A stretch of 64,000 nucleotides of DNA from NCBI GenBank assembly GCA_019636845.1, contig JAHBWV010000001.1:186001-250000 (forward strand), in the 5' to 3' direction. How positions within the stretch are numbered: position 1 is the first letter of the stretch; the number at the start of each line of letters is the position of its first letter. This DNA comes from Phycisphaeraceae bacterium. GTDB lineage: Bacteria; Planctomycetota; Phycisphaerae; Phycisphaerales; UBA1924. The notes below the pieces were generated by a model, which worked only from the letters and a program-made list of their open reading frames with translations, was not told the origin of the DNA and did no database searches. The position numbers were made by a program, and so were the translations under genes. This document shows, piece by piece, positions 1-8,677 of this stretch.

Positions 1-284
1 TCCTCGTCGATCGCGTCGGCCACGAACGCCTCACCGCCACCAGCGAGGTCCGACGCTTCATCGCCGGCGACTACGGCCCCCTCTACCAGATCGCCTACAT
101 GATCGGCGGCCTCCAGTTCCGCACCCTCCGCACCGAATGCGTCGATTCCGGGCTCATGACCGAGAAAGAGTTCCACGACGCGATCCTGAAGTGCGGCGCG
201 ATCCCCGTTGAGCTGATCCGGATGGAGTTGCTGAACCAGAAGGTCGGACCCGACGCCCGCCCCAGCTGGAAGTGGAACCGATAA
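1..284 (+). CDS. DUF885 family protein, C-terminal fragment
   Basis: The frame is open from base 3 and encodes the last 93 residues of a protein that begins before the window. The fragment carries the typical DUF885 ending: a Tyr-rich segment (GPLYQIAYMIGGLQ), a Leu-Arg pair, then KEFHDAILKCGAIPVELIR, which matches the family's FHdalL-GavPLdvL region. DUF885 proteins are poorly characterised, often secreted, and have been compared to metallopeptidases; the motifs that would test this lie outside the window. The 3' end overlaps the convergent dtd gene by 131 bases, which is unusual. Confidence 0.8.
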   Translation, partial: LVDRVGHERLTATSEVRRFIAGDYGPLYQIAYMIGGLQFRTLRTECVDSGLMTEKEFHDAILKCGAIPVELIRMELLNQKVGPDARPSWKWNR

Positions 285-744
285 ACCCACACACCAACTC
301 GCGTGCTCTGCGTGAGTCCAGCACGATCGTGATCGGGCCGTCGTTCCGGATCTCCACCATCATCTCGCCCCCGAAGAAGCCGCGCTCGACGGCCACACCC
401 CGCGCGCGAACATCCTCGCACAGCCGCTCAAACTCCGGCCCCGACCGCTCCGGCCTCATCGCCGCATCGAACGATGGCCGCCTCCCCTTCCTCGCATCAC
501 CCGCAACCGTGAAGTTCGGCACCAGCAGCACCGCGCCGCCCACATCAATCGTCGAGAGATTCATCTTCCCGGCATCGTCCTCGAAGATCCGAAGATTCAC
601 CACCTTCTCCGCCATCCACGCCCGGTCATGCTCGGTATCGATCTCATAGATCCCGACAAGCACGACAAGCCCGCGTCCGATCGATCGAGTCTCTCCGCCG
701 CACGAGACAGACGCACCGGCCACACGCTGCACCACAGCCCTCAT
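154..744 (-). CDS. dtd: D-aminoacyl-tRNA deacylase (DTD)
   Basis: DTD hydrolyses D-aminoacyl-tRNA in the cytoplasm and also clears glycine mischarged on tRNA-Ala. The first ~150 residues match the family: MRAVVQRV start, a VSCGGE strand, RKGRRPSFD, and the NDGPITI segment holding the cross-subunit Gly-Pro motif. The usual Ser-Gln of the SQFTL motif reads VPNFTV here, so the first catalytic-site motif is altered. The protein is 196 residues against a usual ~145-150. The extra ~47-residue Ser/Arg/Gly-rich tail is encoded antisense to the end of the DUF885 gene. The start overlaps the stop of the upstream sigma-like gene as ATGA, so the two are probably translationally coupled. The tail could instead mean that the stop after the conserved domain was lost. 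Confidence 0.9.
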   Translation of the reverse strand: MRAVVQRVAGASVSCGGETRSIGRGLVVLVGIYEIDTEHDRAWMAEKVVNLRIFEDDAGKMNLSTIDVGGAVLLVPNFTVAGDARKGRRPSFDAAMRPERSGPEFERLCEDVRARGVAVERGFFGGEMMVEIRNDGPITIVLDSRRARELVCGFIGSTSSWGGRRVRPSGSATPSGSAQRGSRRTSGSRRGTLSRS

Positions 745-2459
745 GGCTCCTGCCCTCCGTCGTGCCCGCGAAGCGCCGTCCGAATCGACAACCGCTCGAT
801 CCGCGCACCCATCGTCGCCGACACGCCGAGCCGCGCCCCGACCTCGGCGCACGTCGAAGGGCGGCACGCCCCAAGCCCCGCCCGCTCGCACCACTCCCTC
901 CACCCGTGACGCATCCCCATCACCGCGCACGCCAGCGGATGCACGCCCGAAACCGCATCGATCGAGCCCCGCACACGCTCATCCGGCTCCAGCCACGCCT
1001 GCCATGACGCAACGCGACGCGTCCAATCTGGTATCACAACCCCCGCCGAAAGCCGTGGGCTTGCCCGCCCCGCCGGCTCCTGCATCGCCGCCGACTCACC
1101 CCGCATCCACCGCGCCGTCGCCCGCGTCACCATCATCGTGATCGGAGCCGCAAGCCGTCCGCCCTTCGATGGATCGAACGATTCCATCGCACTCCCCGCG
1201 GCTTCCATCGCGATCTCCACCAACTCCCTCGCCCGCCCCGCGCGCTGCTCCTCAAGACGCAGCCCCGCACGCGCCTCGATCGTCTCAATGACCAGCGCGA
1301 GATTCGCGCGCAGCAACTCACTCCTCAATCGTGCCGCCCAACGCAGCGCGGTCTCCGCCCGATCCAGAACCACAGGCGACGGCCACGAGGGATCGATCGC
1401 AAGCGACCACGCCGCCGCACGCAGCACAAGCTCCCTCGCCGCCTCGGACTGCGCACGCTCAAGCACGCCGATCGGCACGCGCCGCTCCCGCGCTGCCCGC
1501 ACGAATCCCAGAAGATCCGTCTCCCCCGCCAAGCCGATCCCCTCGGCCACGCCCGGCGCATCCAGCACGCCGCCCGAGAGCGTCTCCACTCCCGGCTCGC
1601 CACGCGCCCTCCGCTCCGCGACCCCCTCAAGCTCCGCCCGCAGACGCTCCGCCCGCAGCACGTTCACCGCACGCCGCACCGCAGCAGGCGAACGCCCCGC
1701 CTCCCGCGCAATCGACCGCGGCTCACGACCACGCGACACCTCCTCAAGCGCCCACCTCGACCTCGAACTCCGCACCGGCTCTCGCCACCCGAACAGCGGC
1801 GCACGCCCCGACGCCACACACGACTGATCATGCCGAATCAGTTGCTTCCGGATCGCCTCCTTGCTCCGGTTGTACCGAAGCGCGATCCGCCCCGCCGCCT
1901 GGTTCAGCGTCAATCCCGCCTCGCGATACAGCCCCGCGCACCGGATCACCCGCCCCCGGATTCGATCGTCCGTTCTCGAGTACCCCGACGCACGCTCGAC
2001 AATCCCGCGATTCAACTCGAAGAACCGCTCCGTCGGACCACGCGAGAACGACAGCCGCGAACGCCCCGTCGCGCCAACCACGCGCCGCGCGATCAGCCCG
2101 CGCCGCCGCAGCCGCTCGATCGTCTTCGTGCTCACACCCCATCTCAACGCCAACTCATCCAGCGTGTACGCGCCCTCAGACGCTCGAAGCCCCCCGACCG
2201 CGCTCAGCCGCTCCGCCAGCGCAGACAAATCCCTCAGCAGCTCCGATCCGGACACCATCAGTGTCTCCTCGACCCCGCTCCGAAAGCCCGTCACCCGGAA
2301 CACCACCCACTCCGCCGGATACCGGGCCTCCGGGTCGATCTCGGCAGCCAACCGCTCGATCCGCTCCACATCACGCTCCAGCGCATCGCGCGGCGCGAAC
2401 CGCAACTCCTCCGCCAGCCGCGCAAGAGCACCGATCGATATGCGTGGAAGTGGGGGCAT
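741..2459 (-). CDS. Sigma-70-like DNA-binding protein with several helix-turn-helix segments
   Basis: A 572-residue protein. Around residues 370-450 it resembles sigma-70 region 2 (an ELLRANLALVIE helix, then SFDPSKGGRLAAPI in place of the usual FDP-rG-kFstYA). Residues ~505-560 resemble region 4, but the recognition helix reads VGARLGVSATMGARIE instead of the canonical ...RERVRQIE. Before these lie three further predicted HTH segments, near 98-118 (LDELALRWGVSTKTIERL), 184-208 and 247-268. The layout suggests a divergent sigma factor or a sigma-derived regulator; whether it binds core polymerase cannot be told. It sits between mqnA (3-base gap) and dtd (ATGA overlap), so the three form an operon, but no functional link is obvious. 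Confidence 0.6.
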   Translation of the reverse strand: MPPLPRISIGALARLAEELRFAPRDALERDVERIERLAAEIDPEARYPAEWVVFRVTGFRSGVEETLMVSGSELLRDLSALAERLSAVGGLRASEGAYTLDELALRWGVSTKTIERLRRRGLIARRVVGATGRSRLSFSRGPTERFFELNRGIVERASGYSRTDDRIRGRVIRCAGLYREAGLTLNQAAGRIALRYNRSKEAIRKQLIRHDQSCVASGRAPLFGWREPVRSSRSRWALEEVSRGREPRSIAREAGRSPAAVRRAVNVLRAERLRAELEGVAERRARGEPGVETLSGGVLDAPGVAEGIGLAGETDLLGFVRAARERRVPIGVLERAQSEAARELVLRAAAWSLAIDPSWPSPVVLDRAETALRWAARLRSELLRANLALVIETIEARAGLRLEEQRAGRARELVEIAMEAAGSAMESFDPSKGGRLAAPITMMVTRATARWMRGESAAMQEPAGRASPRLSAGVVIPDWTRRVASWQAWLEPDERVRGSIDAVSGVHPLACAVMGMRHGWREWCERAGLGACRPSTCAEVGARLGVSATMGARIERLSIRTALRGHDGGQEP

Positions 2460-2462
2460 CGA

Positions 2463-3338
2463 TCACACACGCGCCGAGGGAACACCCGCACCGTCGAGCC
2501 ATCTCAACGTGCCAACGTCAACGATCCCCAGCTCGTGCGCACGCCCCGCGAACTCCGTCGCGCCAAGACGCTCACGCTCCCCGATCACGAACCGCAGCAA
2601 CGAACCAAGATACATCCGCGCCAGATCCAGCGGCCACCGATGCTCACCCGCGCGCCGCGTGATGATCCAGTCGATCCGCGTCATGTTGTGCCGAAGCGTC
2701 CGATCCAGAATCTCGCACCCGCGACGCACGCACTCGCTCCCCTCCTCACCCGTGCGGCACGCCCACACCGCGTACACAAACGGAAGCCCCGTCAGCCCGT
2801 GCCACGCCTCGCCCAGATCCACCTGATACGGATACCGCACCGCCGGCGGCGAATCCGTCACAACCTTGTCCCCGATCAGCAGCATCGCCTCCGGCCACGC
2901 CCCCTCCTCCGATCCCCCGCTCAGCCACACCGGCATGTGCTCGCGCGCATCAAAGGGCTTCACACCCACCATCCGCCCGTACCGCGCTCGAAACACCACC
3001 TGCGCCAACGCAACCGACGTGTGGCTGTCCGTGTCCGCGTGGATCTCCGTGATCTCATCCAGCGGAACCCGCGAGAAGACCCGCACCGTCAGCGTCGGCC
3101 CATCACACCCGATCATCCCGACAGGCAAGAGCGTCAACCCGGACGGCTCCCCTCTACCACGCCCCCGCAGCGCATCCGCGAGCGAGACAAGTCCGATATC
3201 CGCCTCGCCCCCCAGCACCATCTCCGCGATCCGTGACGGCACCGTCGGGATCACGCGCACCTCGTCAAGGGACGACAAACCCTCAACAAGCACCGAAGTG
3301 TTCAGATACCGAACGCACGCGACACGAAGAGGCATCAT
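2463..3338 (-). CDS. mqnA: Chorismate dehydratase (menaquinone biosynthesis, futalosine pathway)
   Basis: MqnA converts chorismate to 3-enolpyruvoylbenzoate, the first step of the futalosine route to menaquinone. The 291-residue product has the family fold of a periplasmic-binding-like protein: LRVACVRYLNTSVLVEGL at the N terminus, PSRIAEMVLGGEADIGLVS, then DTDSHTSVALAQVV and LLIGDKV. Length fits the family (~270-290). Two adjacent Met codons (3338 and 3335) could start translation; an upstream extension to 3437 looks non-coding and reaches into the divergent promoter region. First gene of a minus-strand operon with the sigma-like gene and dtd. Confidence 0.85.
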   Translation of the reverse strand: MMPLRVACVRYLNTSVLVEGLSSLDEVRVIPTVPSRIAEMVLGGEADIGLVSLADALRGRGRGEPSGLTLLPVGMIGCDGPTLTVRVFSRVPLDEITEIHADTDSHTSVALAQVVFRARYGRMVGVKPFDAREHMPVWLSGGSEEGAWPEAMLLIGDKVVTDSPPAVRYPYQVDLGEAWHGLTGLPFVYAVWACRTGEEGSECVRRGCEILDRTLRHNMTRIDWIITRRAGEHRWPLDLARMYLGSLLRFVIGERERLGATEFAGRAHELGIVDVGTLRWLDGAGVPSARV

Positions 3339-3472
3339 GGTCGATTGTTCGCGACTCCCGCCCCCCTCGCCGTCATTTCCCCGGCTATCCACGAGGTTCG
3401 GAAAAGTTTCGCCATCCGCGCGCCAGAGCGTCGCCATCTGCTATCTTGAATCACTTCCGAAACGGGGGATCT

Positions 3473-3488
3473 CTGTGTACATTCACAG
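3473..3488. promoter_or_regulatory. Palindrome upstream of a secreted-protein gene
   Basis: CTGTG-TACATT-CACAG is a perfect 5-bp inverted repeat with a 6-base centre, lying 58 bases before the start codon at 3547 in the divergent mqnA intergenic region. It could be an operator or a small hairpin. A related TGTACATTTACATT string lies ~30 bases before the start at 12022. No regulator is identified. Confidence 0.25.
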
Positions 3489-3546
3489 CAGAGATCAAGC
3501 CCGCGCTGGCCGAGAGAGTGTCCTGCTCCATCATGGAGGTCGCCTG

Positions 3547-5397
3547 ATGCCCCGTCGCCTTCTCGCCGTGATCGTCGCCTGCGCCGGGCTTTCCGTCCCG
3601 CCCGCCGCGATCGCCCAACCCGTCACTTCGGCGTTCACCTACCAGGGAGAGATCCAAAAGTCCGGATCCCCCGTCACCGGCAACGCCGACCTCCGATTCA
3701 CGCTCTGGGATGCCGCATCAGGTGGCAACCAGATCGGCTCACAGCTCAACCGTGACAATGTCGCTGTCTCCGGCGGTGTCTTCACTGTCTCCCTCGACTT
3801 CGGTATCGAGGCCTACAGGGCCGGCCGCGAGCGATTCCTCCAGATCGAACTCCGCAGCCCCGCAGGCAGCGGCTCGTTCGTCACGCTCTCCACCCGCCAA
3901 CCCCTCGCGGCAACGCCCTACACCGTCACCGCCCTCAACGGCGCGTCCCCCTTCGTCGTCCAATCACCGACGAACGCCGCGAGCATCACCCTCCGTCCCG
4001 AGGGTTTCGATCCCTTCACCCTCACAAACTCGACCGGCAACGTGGCCGGCGGCATCCTCGATAACTCCGGCGGATCGGTCTTCGTCGCCTACAACCCCCT
4101 GGCGACGGCTGTCATGTACACCGGCAGCTCCGCCGACCAGTCGGGATTCATCCAGCTCCATACCGACACCGGCTACAACAACATTCTCATCGACTCCGAG
4201 ACACCAGACTTCAACCAATCCGGCCTCATCCGCCTCTCCAGCTTCGCAGTTGGGGGCTTCGGAGGCATCTACCAGGCCACGAACAATGTTCAGGCACTGA
4301 CGTTTCAATTGAAAGGTGGCCCCGGCAACGATGGTGCAGACCTCCGACTCTTCGATGCAGGCACAGGCGCCACATCCATCCAGATCGTGGGAGAGAACGC
4401 TGCCAATGTTGACGGTGGTGCCATCCGATCCCTGAACGCATCAGGACACGCTCACGTCGTCATCGAGCCCGATTTCTCCCCCGGTGGAGGAGGGTACTTC
4501 GCCCTCATCAATCCTTCGTTCAACTCGCTCGTCACCATCGAAAGCAACGCCGCTCCCGGCAACAACGCCCGATTCACGATGACGGGGACGTCGTTGATTG
4601 AGCTCTCTACCCACACCACCGGTGACAGCAGCGTTGTCCTACCGGTCGACGCCGTCAACTCCATGGAGATCCTCAACGAGCCCGGGCTCGCCCACAACCA
4701 GTCCGGCAGCATCCTCCTCACATCGACAAACTCCTCCGTCATCTCCCGCTCAATCACCGTTCCCGCTCCCGGCTACGTCCTCGTCCTCGCCAACGGCGAT
4801 ATCGCCCTCAACCACACGCTTGGCACGGGAACGTTCGTTGAGTGGTACATCGACAATGTCGCCGGCGGCACCGGCTCAGGATTCGACGACATGCTCTTCG
4901 CACTCCCGGCCAACGCCCCCACCGGCACATACAACTCCGGCGCAGCCGCTCACGCCGTCTTCACCCTCAACTCCGCCGGCACCTTCACATACCACCTCAA
5001 CATGCGCAGAGGCACCAGCGGCACCGCCACACTCTTCGATGTCCAGTTCACCGTCATCTACTTCCCCACCGCCTACGGCACCGTCAACCCGTCCCTCACC
5101 GGCGACGATTTCCGCGGCTCTCCCCACCTCGGCAACAACGGCCCCGCACGCATGCCACAGACCCCCGCGGAAATCATCGCAGAGCGCAGCCAGTCCAAGG
5201 CCGACGACCTCGCCCGTGTCCAGAGCGAACTCGCCATGATGCGCCGAGAGATGGCAGAGATCCGCGCCATGATGCTCGAGAACCCGAACGTCAAAGCCCA
5301 GAAGCACAACCTCGTCAAGGCGCCGCCCATCAACCCAGAACCCAACGCACCAAACCGCCCGAACAACGCCGAGCCCACCGAGAAAGATCCTCGCTAA
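3547..5397 (+). CDS. Secreted tail-fibre-like surface protein
   Basis: A 616-residue exported protein with a signal peptide ending near AAIAQP (residue ~24). Residues ~28-130 form the FTYQGEIQKSGSPVTG...LRFTLWDAASGG domain common in bacterial cell-surface and tail-fibre-like proteins, ending in the typical LSTRQPLAATPYTV strand. The middle is a long low-complexity beta-rich stretch. The last ~100 residues include a charged helix (ARVQSELAMMRREMAEIRAM) likely to form a coiled coil, then an Asn/Pro-rich tail. There is no dockerin-like or PEP-CTERM tail. Start chosen for the GGAGGT ribosome-binding site at 3535-3540. The next gene starts 54 bases on, so co-transcription is likely. Function unknown beyond a surface or extracellular role. 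Confidence 0.75.
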   Translation: MPRRLLAVIVACAGLSVPPAAIAQPVTSAFTYQGEIQKSGSPVTGNADLRFTLWDAASGGNQIGSQLNRDNVAVSGGVFTVSLDFGIEAYRAGRERFLQIELRSPAGSGSFVTLSTRQPLAATPYTVTALNGASPFVVQSPTNAASITLRPEGFDPFTLTNSTGNVAGGILDNSGGSVFVAYNPLATAVMYTGSSADQSGFIQLHTDTGYNNILIDSETPDFNQSGLIRLSSFAVGGFGGIYQATNNVQALTFQLKGGPGNDGADLRLFDAGTGATSIQIVGENAANVDGGAIRSLNASGHAHVVIEPDFSPGGGGYFALINPSFNSLVTIESNAAPGNNARFTMTGTSLIELSTHTTGDSSVVLPVDAVNSMEILNEPGLAHNQSGSILLTSTNSSVISRSITVPAPGYVLVLANGDIALNHTLGTGTFVEWYIDNVAGGTGSGFDDMLFALPANAPTGTYNSGAAAHAVFTLNSAGTFTYHLNMRRGTSGTATLFDVQFTVIYFPTAYGTVNPSLTGDDFRGSPHLGNNGPARMPQTPAEIIAERSQSKADDLARVQSELAMMRREMAEIRAMMLENPNVKAQKHNLVKAPPINPEPNAPNRPNNAEPTEKDPR

Positions 5398-5451
5398 GTG
5401 CAATCGCAGATTCCCGCACAACACAATCGTCTCAGCAAAAGAGGCCAAGCC

Positions 5452-5898
5452 ATGCCCCGCAACCCCATGCACACACGAATCGCCCTCGCCATCATCGCAC
5501 TCGGCACCCTCGCCTCTCTCGCCTCCGCCGCATCGCCAAATATCCTCCGCTACGTCATCGCCGGTGGCGGCAACCGCTCCGTCGGCGGCACATACGCCGT
5601 CACCGGAACCATCGGCCAGGCACTCGCAGGTCCCGTCTCAGGACCCATGACCGGAGGTCCATACTCCGTCCAGTCCGGATTCTGGCCAGGCGCAGGACCG
5701 ATCCAGTGCCTCGCCGACTACAACCTCGACGGAGAAGTCGACATCCTCGACTTCCTCGACTTCATGAACGACTTCGGAACCTGCAACGGTCAGCCCGCTC
5801 CCTGCGGCGAAACCTTCGACGCCGATCTCTCGGGCGACACCATCGTGGACATCCTCGACTTCCTCGACTTCATGGACGCCTTCGGCAGCGGCTGCTGA
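5452..5898 (+). CDS. Small secreted protein with C-terminal twin-EF-hand (dockerin-like) module
   Basis: 148 residues: a signal peptide (to about residue 27), a Gly-rich segment (YVIAGGGNRSVGGTYAV, then GTIGQALAG and SVQSGFWPG) known from secreted bacterial proteins, and a C-terminal module with two calcium-loop-like repeats, DYNLDGEVDILD and DLSGDTIVDILD, each followed by FLDFM and an FG. The protein ends FGSGC. Dockerin type I modules have the same duplicated DxNxDGxxxxxD loops; here the strict Gly-Cys end is shared with four other proteins in the window. A GTG at 5398 could extend the N terminus, but 5452 gives a normal signal peptide. Confidence 0.75.
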   Translation: MPRNPMHTRIALAIIALGTLASLASAASPNILRYVIAGGGNRSVGGTYAVTGTIGQALAGPVSGPMTGGPYSVQSGFWPGAGPIQCLADYNLDGEVDILDFLDFMNDFGTCNGQPAPCGETFDADLSGDTIVDILDFLDFMDAFGSGC

Positions 5899-5959
5899 GC
5901 CGATCATGTCCCGCACCCTTCACCCATCGCCACTTCGTTGCACGACATTCCGCAGTTTC

Positions 5960-5990
5960 TTGACAGATGACGCCCGCCGTCCTGTATCTT
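5960..5990 (+). promoter_or_regulatory. Sigma-70-like promoter for the QQVG-repeat protein
   Basis: TTGACA at 5960-5965 is followed after 17-19 bases by TGTATCTT (5983-5990), a plausible -35/-10 pair. The start codon at 6074 lies ~80 bases downstream. A second TTGACA overlaps the -10 end without a clear partner. Confidence 0.45.
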
Positions 5991-6073
5991 GACAGACACC
6001 AGTCAGAGCGCTTGGCAACGACATGTTCCGCCGAAACGACGCGCGGCCGCGACAGGCCAGGCAGGAGAAGCAC

Positions 6074-7270
6074 ATGCTCGCCAGATCACTCGCCGCACTC
6101 ACCGCGCCCGTCGTGCTCGCATCGGGCGCACACGCCCAGTGGACCGTCACGAATCTGCACCCCGTTGGCTCCACATTCTCGATCGCCTCCGACGCCGCCG
6201 GAAATCAGCAGGTCGGAGAGGCCCTGATCGGCGGCATATTCCGTGCCTGCACCTGGAACGGCGACGCCGACTCATGGATCGACCTCGCACCGGCAGGTGC
6301 CATCGACTCCCGCGCCTACGCCACCAGCGGCACGCAACAGGTCGGATCAGCAACAATCGACGGCTTCACACGCGCCGGGATCTGGTACGGCACCGCCGCC
6401 TCATGGCTCAGTCTCCATCCCGCCGGAGCCGCATTCTCTCGCGCGCTGGCCACATCGGGCACGCAACAGGTCGGATCCGCCCGTGTGAGCGGCATCGATC
6501 GCGCAAGTCTCTGGAGCGGCACCCCGGAGTCGTGGACCACGCTCCACCCACCCATCGCCTCGTACTCAGAGGCATGGGGTATCTCCGGTTCACAACAGGT
6601 CGGCCTCGTCACCATCGGTGGCGTCAGTCACGCATCGCTCTGGCGCGGCTCCGCCCTGTCATGGACGAGTCTGCACCCCACAGGCGCCACCGGCTCCCTG
6701 GCATTCGGAACCTCCGGCACCCAGCAAGTCGGATCCGTCGACAACGGAGGCACGACCCACGCCAGTCTATGGACCGGCTCAGCAGCATCATGGGTCAACC
6801 TGAACCCCGCAGATTCAGAGTACTCCGTCGCCTACGCAACCACAGGCACTCAGCAGGTCGGCGTCGCTGTCATCGAAGGCGTCTCACGCGCCTCGCTCTG
6901 GAGTGGCACGGCAGAGTCCTGGGTAGACCTCACCACCTTCCTCACAGGCACATGGGCCGAAACCGGCGCGCTCAGCATCTGGACCGATGGCACAACCATC
7001 CACATCGCTGGCTACGGCGTAGAGAGCAAGACAGGAAACTTGCAGGCACTCCTCTGGACATTCACGCCCCCGCCATGCACCGCCGACTACAACGGCGCGG
7101 GCGATGCCGGCGACATCGTCGACTTCCTCGACTTCATGGACGACTTCGGCACCTGCCAGGGCCAACCCTCCCCGTGCGGCACACTCGGCAACCCCGACCT
7201 CAACGGCGATACCGTCGTCGATATCGTCGACTTCCTCGACTTCATGGACGCCTTCGGCACCGGCTGCTGA
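6074..7270 (+). CDS. Secreted QQVG tandem-repeat protein with dockerin-like C terminus
   Basis: 398 residues. Signal peptide to about residue 22 (LASGAHAQ). Residues ~25-310 are six to seven tandem repeats of ~43 residues with the pattern SGTQQVGSA-IxG-xRAxLWxGTAxSW-xLHPAG, which resembles HAF-type or beta-propeller-like repeats in secreted proteins. The C terminus carries the twin calcium-loop module ending FGTGC; its first loop is slightly degenerate (DYNGAGDAGDIVD). Start supported by a GGAGAAG site at 6063-6069. It converges on the next gene with only 20 bases between stops. Likely an extracellular or surface-attached protein; ligand unknown. Confidence 0.75.
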   Translation: MLARSLAALTAPVVLASGAHAQWTVTNLHPVGSTFSIASDAAGNQQVGEALIGGIFRACTWNGDADSWIDLAPAGAIDSRAYATSGTQQVGSATIDGFTRAGIWYGTAASWLSLHPAGAAFSRALATSGTQQVGSARVSGIDRASLWSGTPESWTTLHPPIASYSEAWGISGSQQVGLVTIGGVSHASLWRGSALSWTSLHPTGATGSLAFGTSGTQQVGSVDNGGTTHASLWTGSAASWVNLNPADSEYSVAYATTGTQQVGVAVIEGVSRASLWSGTAESWVDLTTFLTGTWAETGALSIWTDGTTIHIAGYGVESKTGNLQALLWTFTPPPCTADYNGAGDAGDIVDFLDFMDDFGTCQGQPSPCGTLGNPDLNGDTVVDIVDFLDFMDAFGTGC

Positions 7271-7290
7271 GACACCAACTCCCCAACCCC

Positions 7291-8532
7291 TCAGGTTGCA
7301 CGCAGCCGATACGTCGCCGCGGCAAGCGCCGGCACCGGCGGAAACCTCATCCGCAACCGGTACAGCCGGAACGCCGACGCTCGCTCACCGATCGACCCGA
7401 GCATCCAATCGACAAGCCCCGCCTGGCGTGGCACCTCCGCCACCGGAGCCGCACGATCCGGAGAGCCCAACGCCTCAAATCGCTCCATCGTCTGGAGCAG
7501 ATCGCGAGAACCCAGTGTGTACGGAACGTCAGAGTGGATCGTCGTGAAAACCTCCAGCCGAGGGTCCCCGTTCGAGGCCAGCGACTCGTGAAGCAGCACG
7601 TCGAAGCACAGCAACTCACAAGGCGTCGAGATCCGAGCCGTCACCGCGTCGTGCGCATCCGCGTGCTCAGGAGTCTTGTCCACGATCTCCGCCGTCACCA
7701 CATCGATCGCGCTCGCACGCCCCACCGGGCCCGGCTCCAACTCGTCCTGAAACACAACCCCGTCCACAATCCGCCGCACAACCACGGGCGTAGGCGTTGA
7801 ACTGAACGCCGCCGCAACCGGAGCAGGACCGCCAACCAGCGCCGCTCCCGTTCCCGTCCCGCCCACATGCCCGTCATCATCCCACACGCCCGCCTCGCTC
7901 AGCGCACGCCTCCTGTACGCCACCGTCTTCCCGCTCGGCGTCACCAGCGTCGAACGCGAAAGCACCCATGAAACGCCCGAACGCATCCGCGTCAGCCCGT
8001 AGTGCCCCCGAACCCGCACCACCCGAGGCATCATCCCCGCCCCATCCGGTGCAACCACATCCGCCTGGTACAACGTGTCGCACTGAACCCCGAGAAAGTG
8101 CGCATTCGCGCGAAACGCCGCACGCCGAAGCGACAACTCCAGTCTCGATCGACCCTCGGTCGTCAACGCCCCGAGCATGATCTCAACCGAAGCCCGATCC
8201 CGCGCGTGCTCCTTCGACAGACGCTCAAAGCGCCCGAACGCCCGGCGCGCCTCATCAACATGCGCCGCAGACGCCCCGTTCCGCAACGCCGCATCAAGAA
8301 AGGACTGAAAGCCGTTACGCCCCGGAACATGCTTCGGCGATGGGCTCGACGCACCGCTCTGCGCGAGCGTCCACAGCTTCCACCCCAAAGAGCGATCAAG
8401 ATTCAAGACCGTCGAGAGCTCCGAGGCACGCACGCACGGCTGAAGGTCGCCCAGCACCAACGCGACACAACGCCGAAGATCGGCCAATACCGCAACCGCC
8501 TCTGCCTCAAAGTCGTTGGTCGAAACGGTCAC
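7291..8532 (-). CDS. Hypothetical protein, 413 aa, unknown
   Basis: I do not recognise a family. The product has no signal peptide or membrane segment. The N-terminal ~60 residues are helical and look HTH-like (RASELSTVLNLDRSLGWKLW). The middle has several beta-rich Val/Arg stretches (MPRVVRVRGHYGLTRMRSG), and the C terminus is basic (FRLYRLRMRFPPVPAL). A Gly/Ala/Pro-rich linker lies near residues 220-245. It stands alone, antisense to the secreted genes on each side, with its start ~80 bases from the divergent TTGACA promoter of the beta-helix gene. Amino-acid use is normal for the genome, so it is probably a native cytoplasmic protein. Confidence 0.65.
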   Translation of the reverse strand: MTVSTNDFEAEAVAVLADLRRCVALVLGDLQPCVRASELSTVLNLDRSLGWKLWTLAQSGASSPSPKHVPGRNGFQSFLDAALRNGASAAHVDEARRAFGRFERLSKEHARDRASVEIMLGALTTEGRSRLELSLRRAAFRANAHFLGVQCDTLYQADVVAPDGAGMMPRVVRVRGHYGLTRMRSGVSWVLSRSTLVTPSGKTVAYRRRALSEAGVWDDDGHVGGTGTGAALVGGPAPVAAAFSSTPTPVVVRRIVDGVVFQDELEPGPVGRASAIDVVTAEIVDKTPEHADAHDAVTARISTPCELLCFDVLLHESLASNGDPRLEVFTTIHSDVPYTLGSRDLLQTMERFEALGSPDRAAPVAEVPRQAGLVDWMLGSIGERASAFRLYRLRMRFPPVPALAAATYRLRAT

Positions 8533-8615
8533 GATGACGCCTCCGGAAAGTGCTCCACTCCATCATTATGCCACAAACTCGTCCTGATTGCACACAAAAT
8601 GTTCAAACATAACTC

Positions 8616-8643
8616 TTGACACAGAACCGCCCCTCTGTAGATT
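8616..8643 (+). promoter_or_regulatory. Sigma-70-like promoter for the beta-helix protein
   Basis: TTGACA (8616-8621), 16-base spacer, TAGATT (8638-8643). The start codon lies at 8678 with a GGGAG site between. This is one of the clearest promoter matches in the window. Confidence 0.55.
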
Positions 8644-8677
8644 GGTCCTGAAGCACCACGCACACAGGGAGCAGCAC

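Noticed and set aside
5730..5890. Repeated GACTTCCTCGACTTC units, at first sight like a CRISPR or tandem repeat
   Set aside because: The repeats are codons of the LDFLDF calcium-loop module, in frame, with no regular unique spacers.
5989..7800. Long Arg/His-rich open frame over the QQVG-repeat gene
   Set aside because: It is an out-of-phase shadow of two real genes; composition is extreme and no start site or motif supports it.
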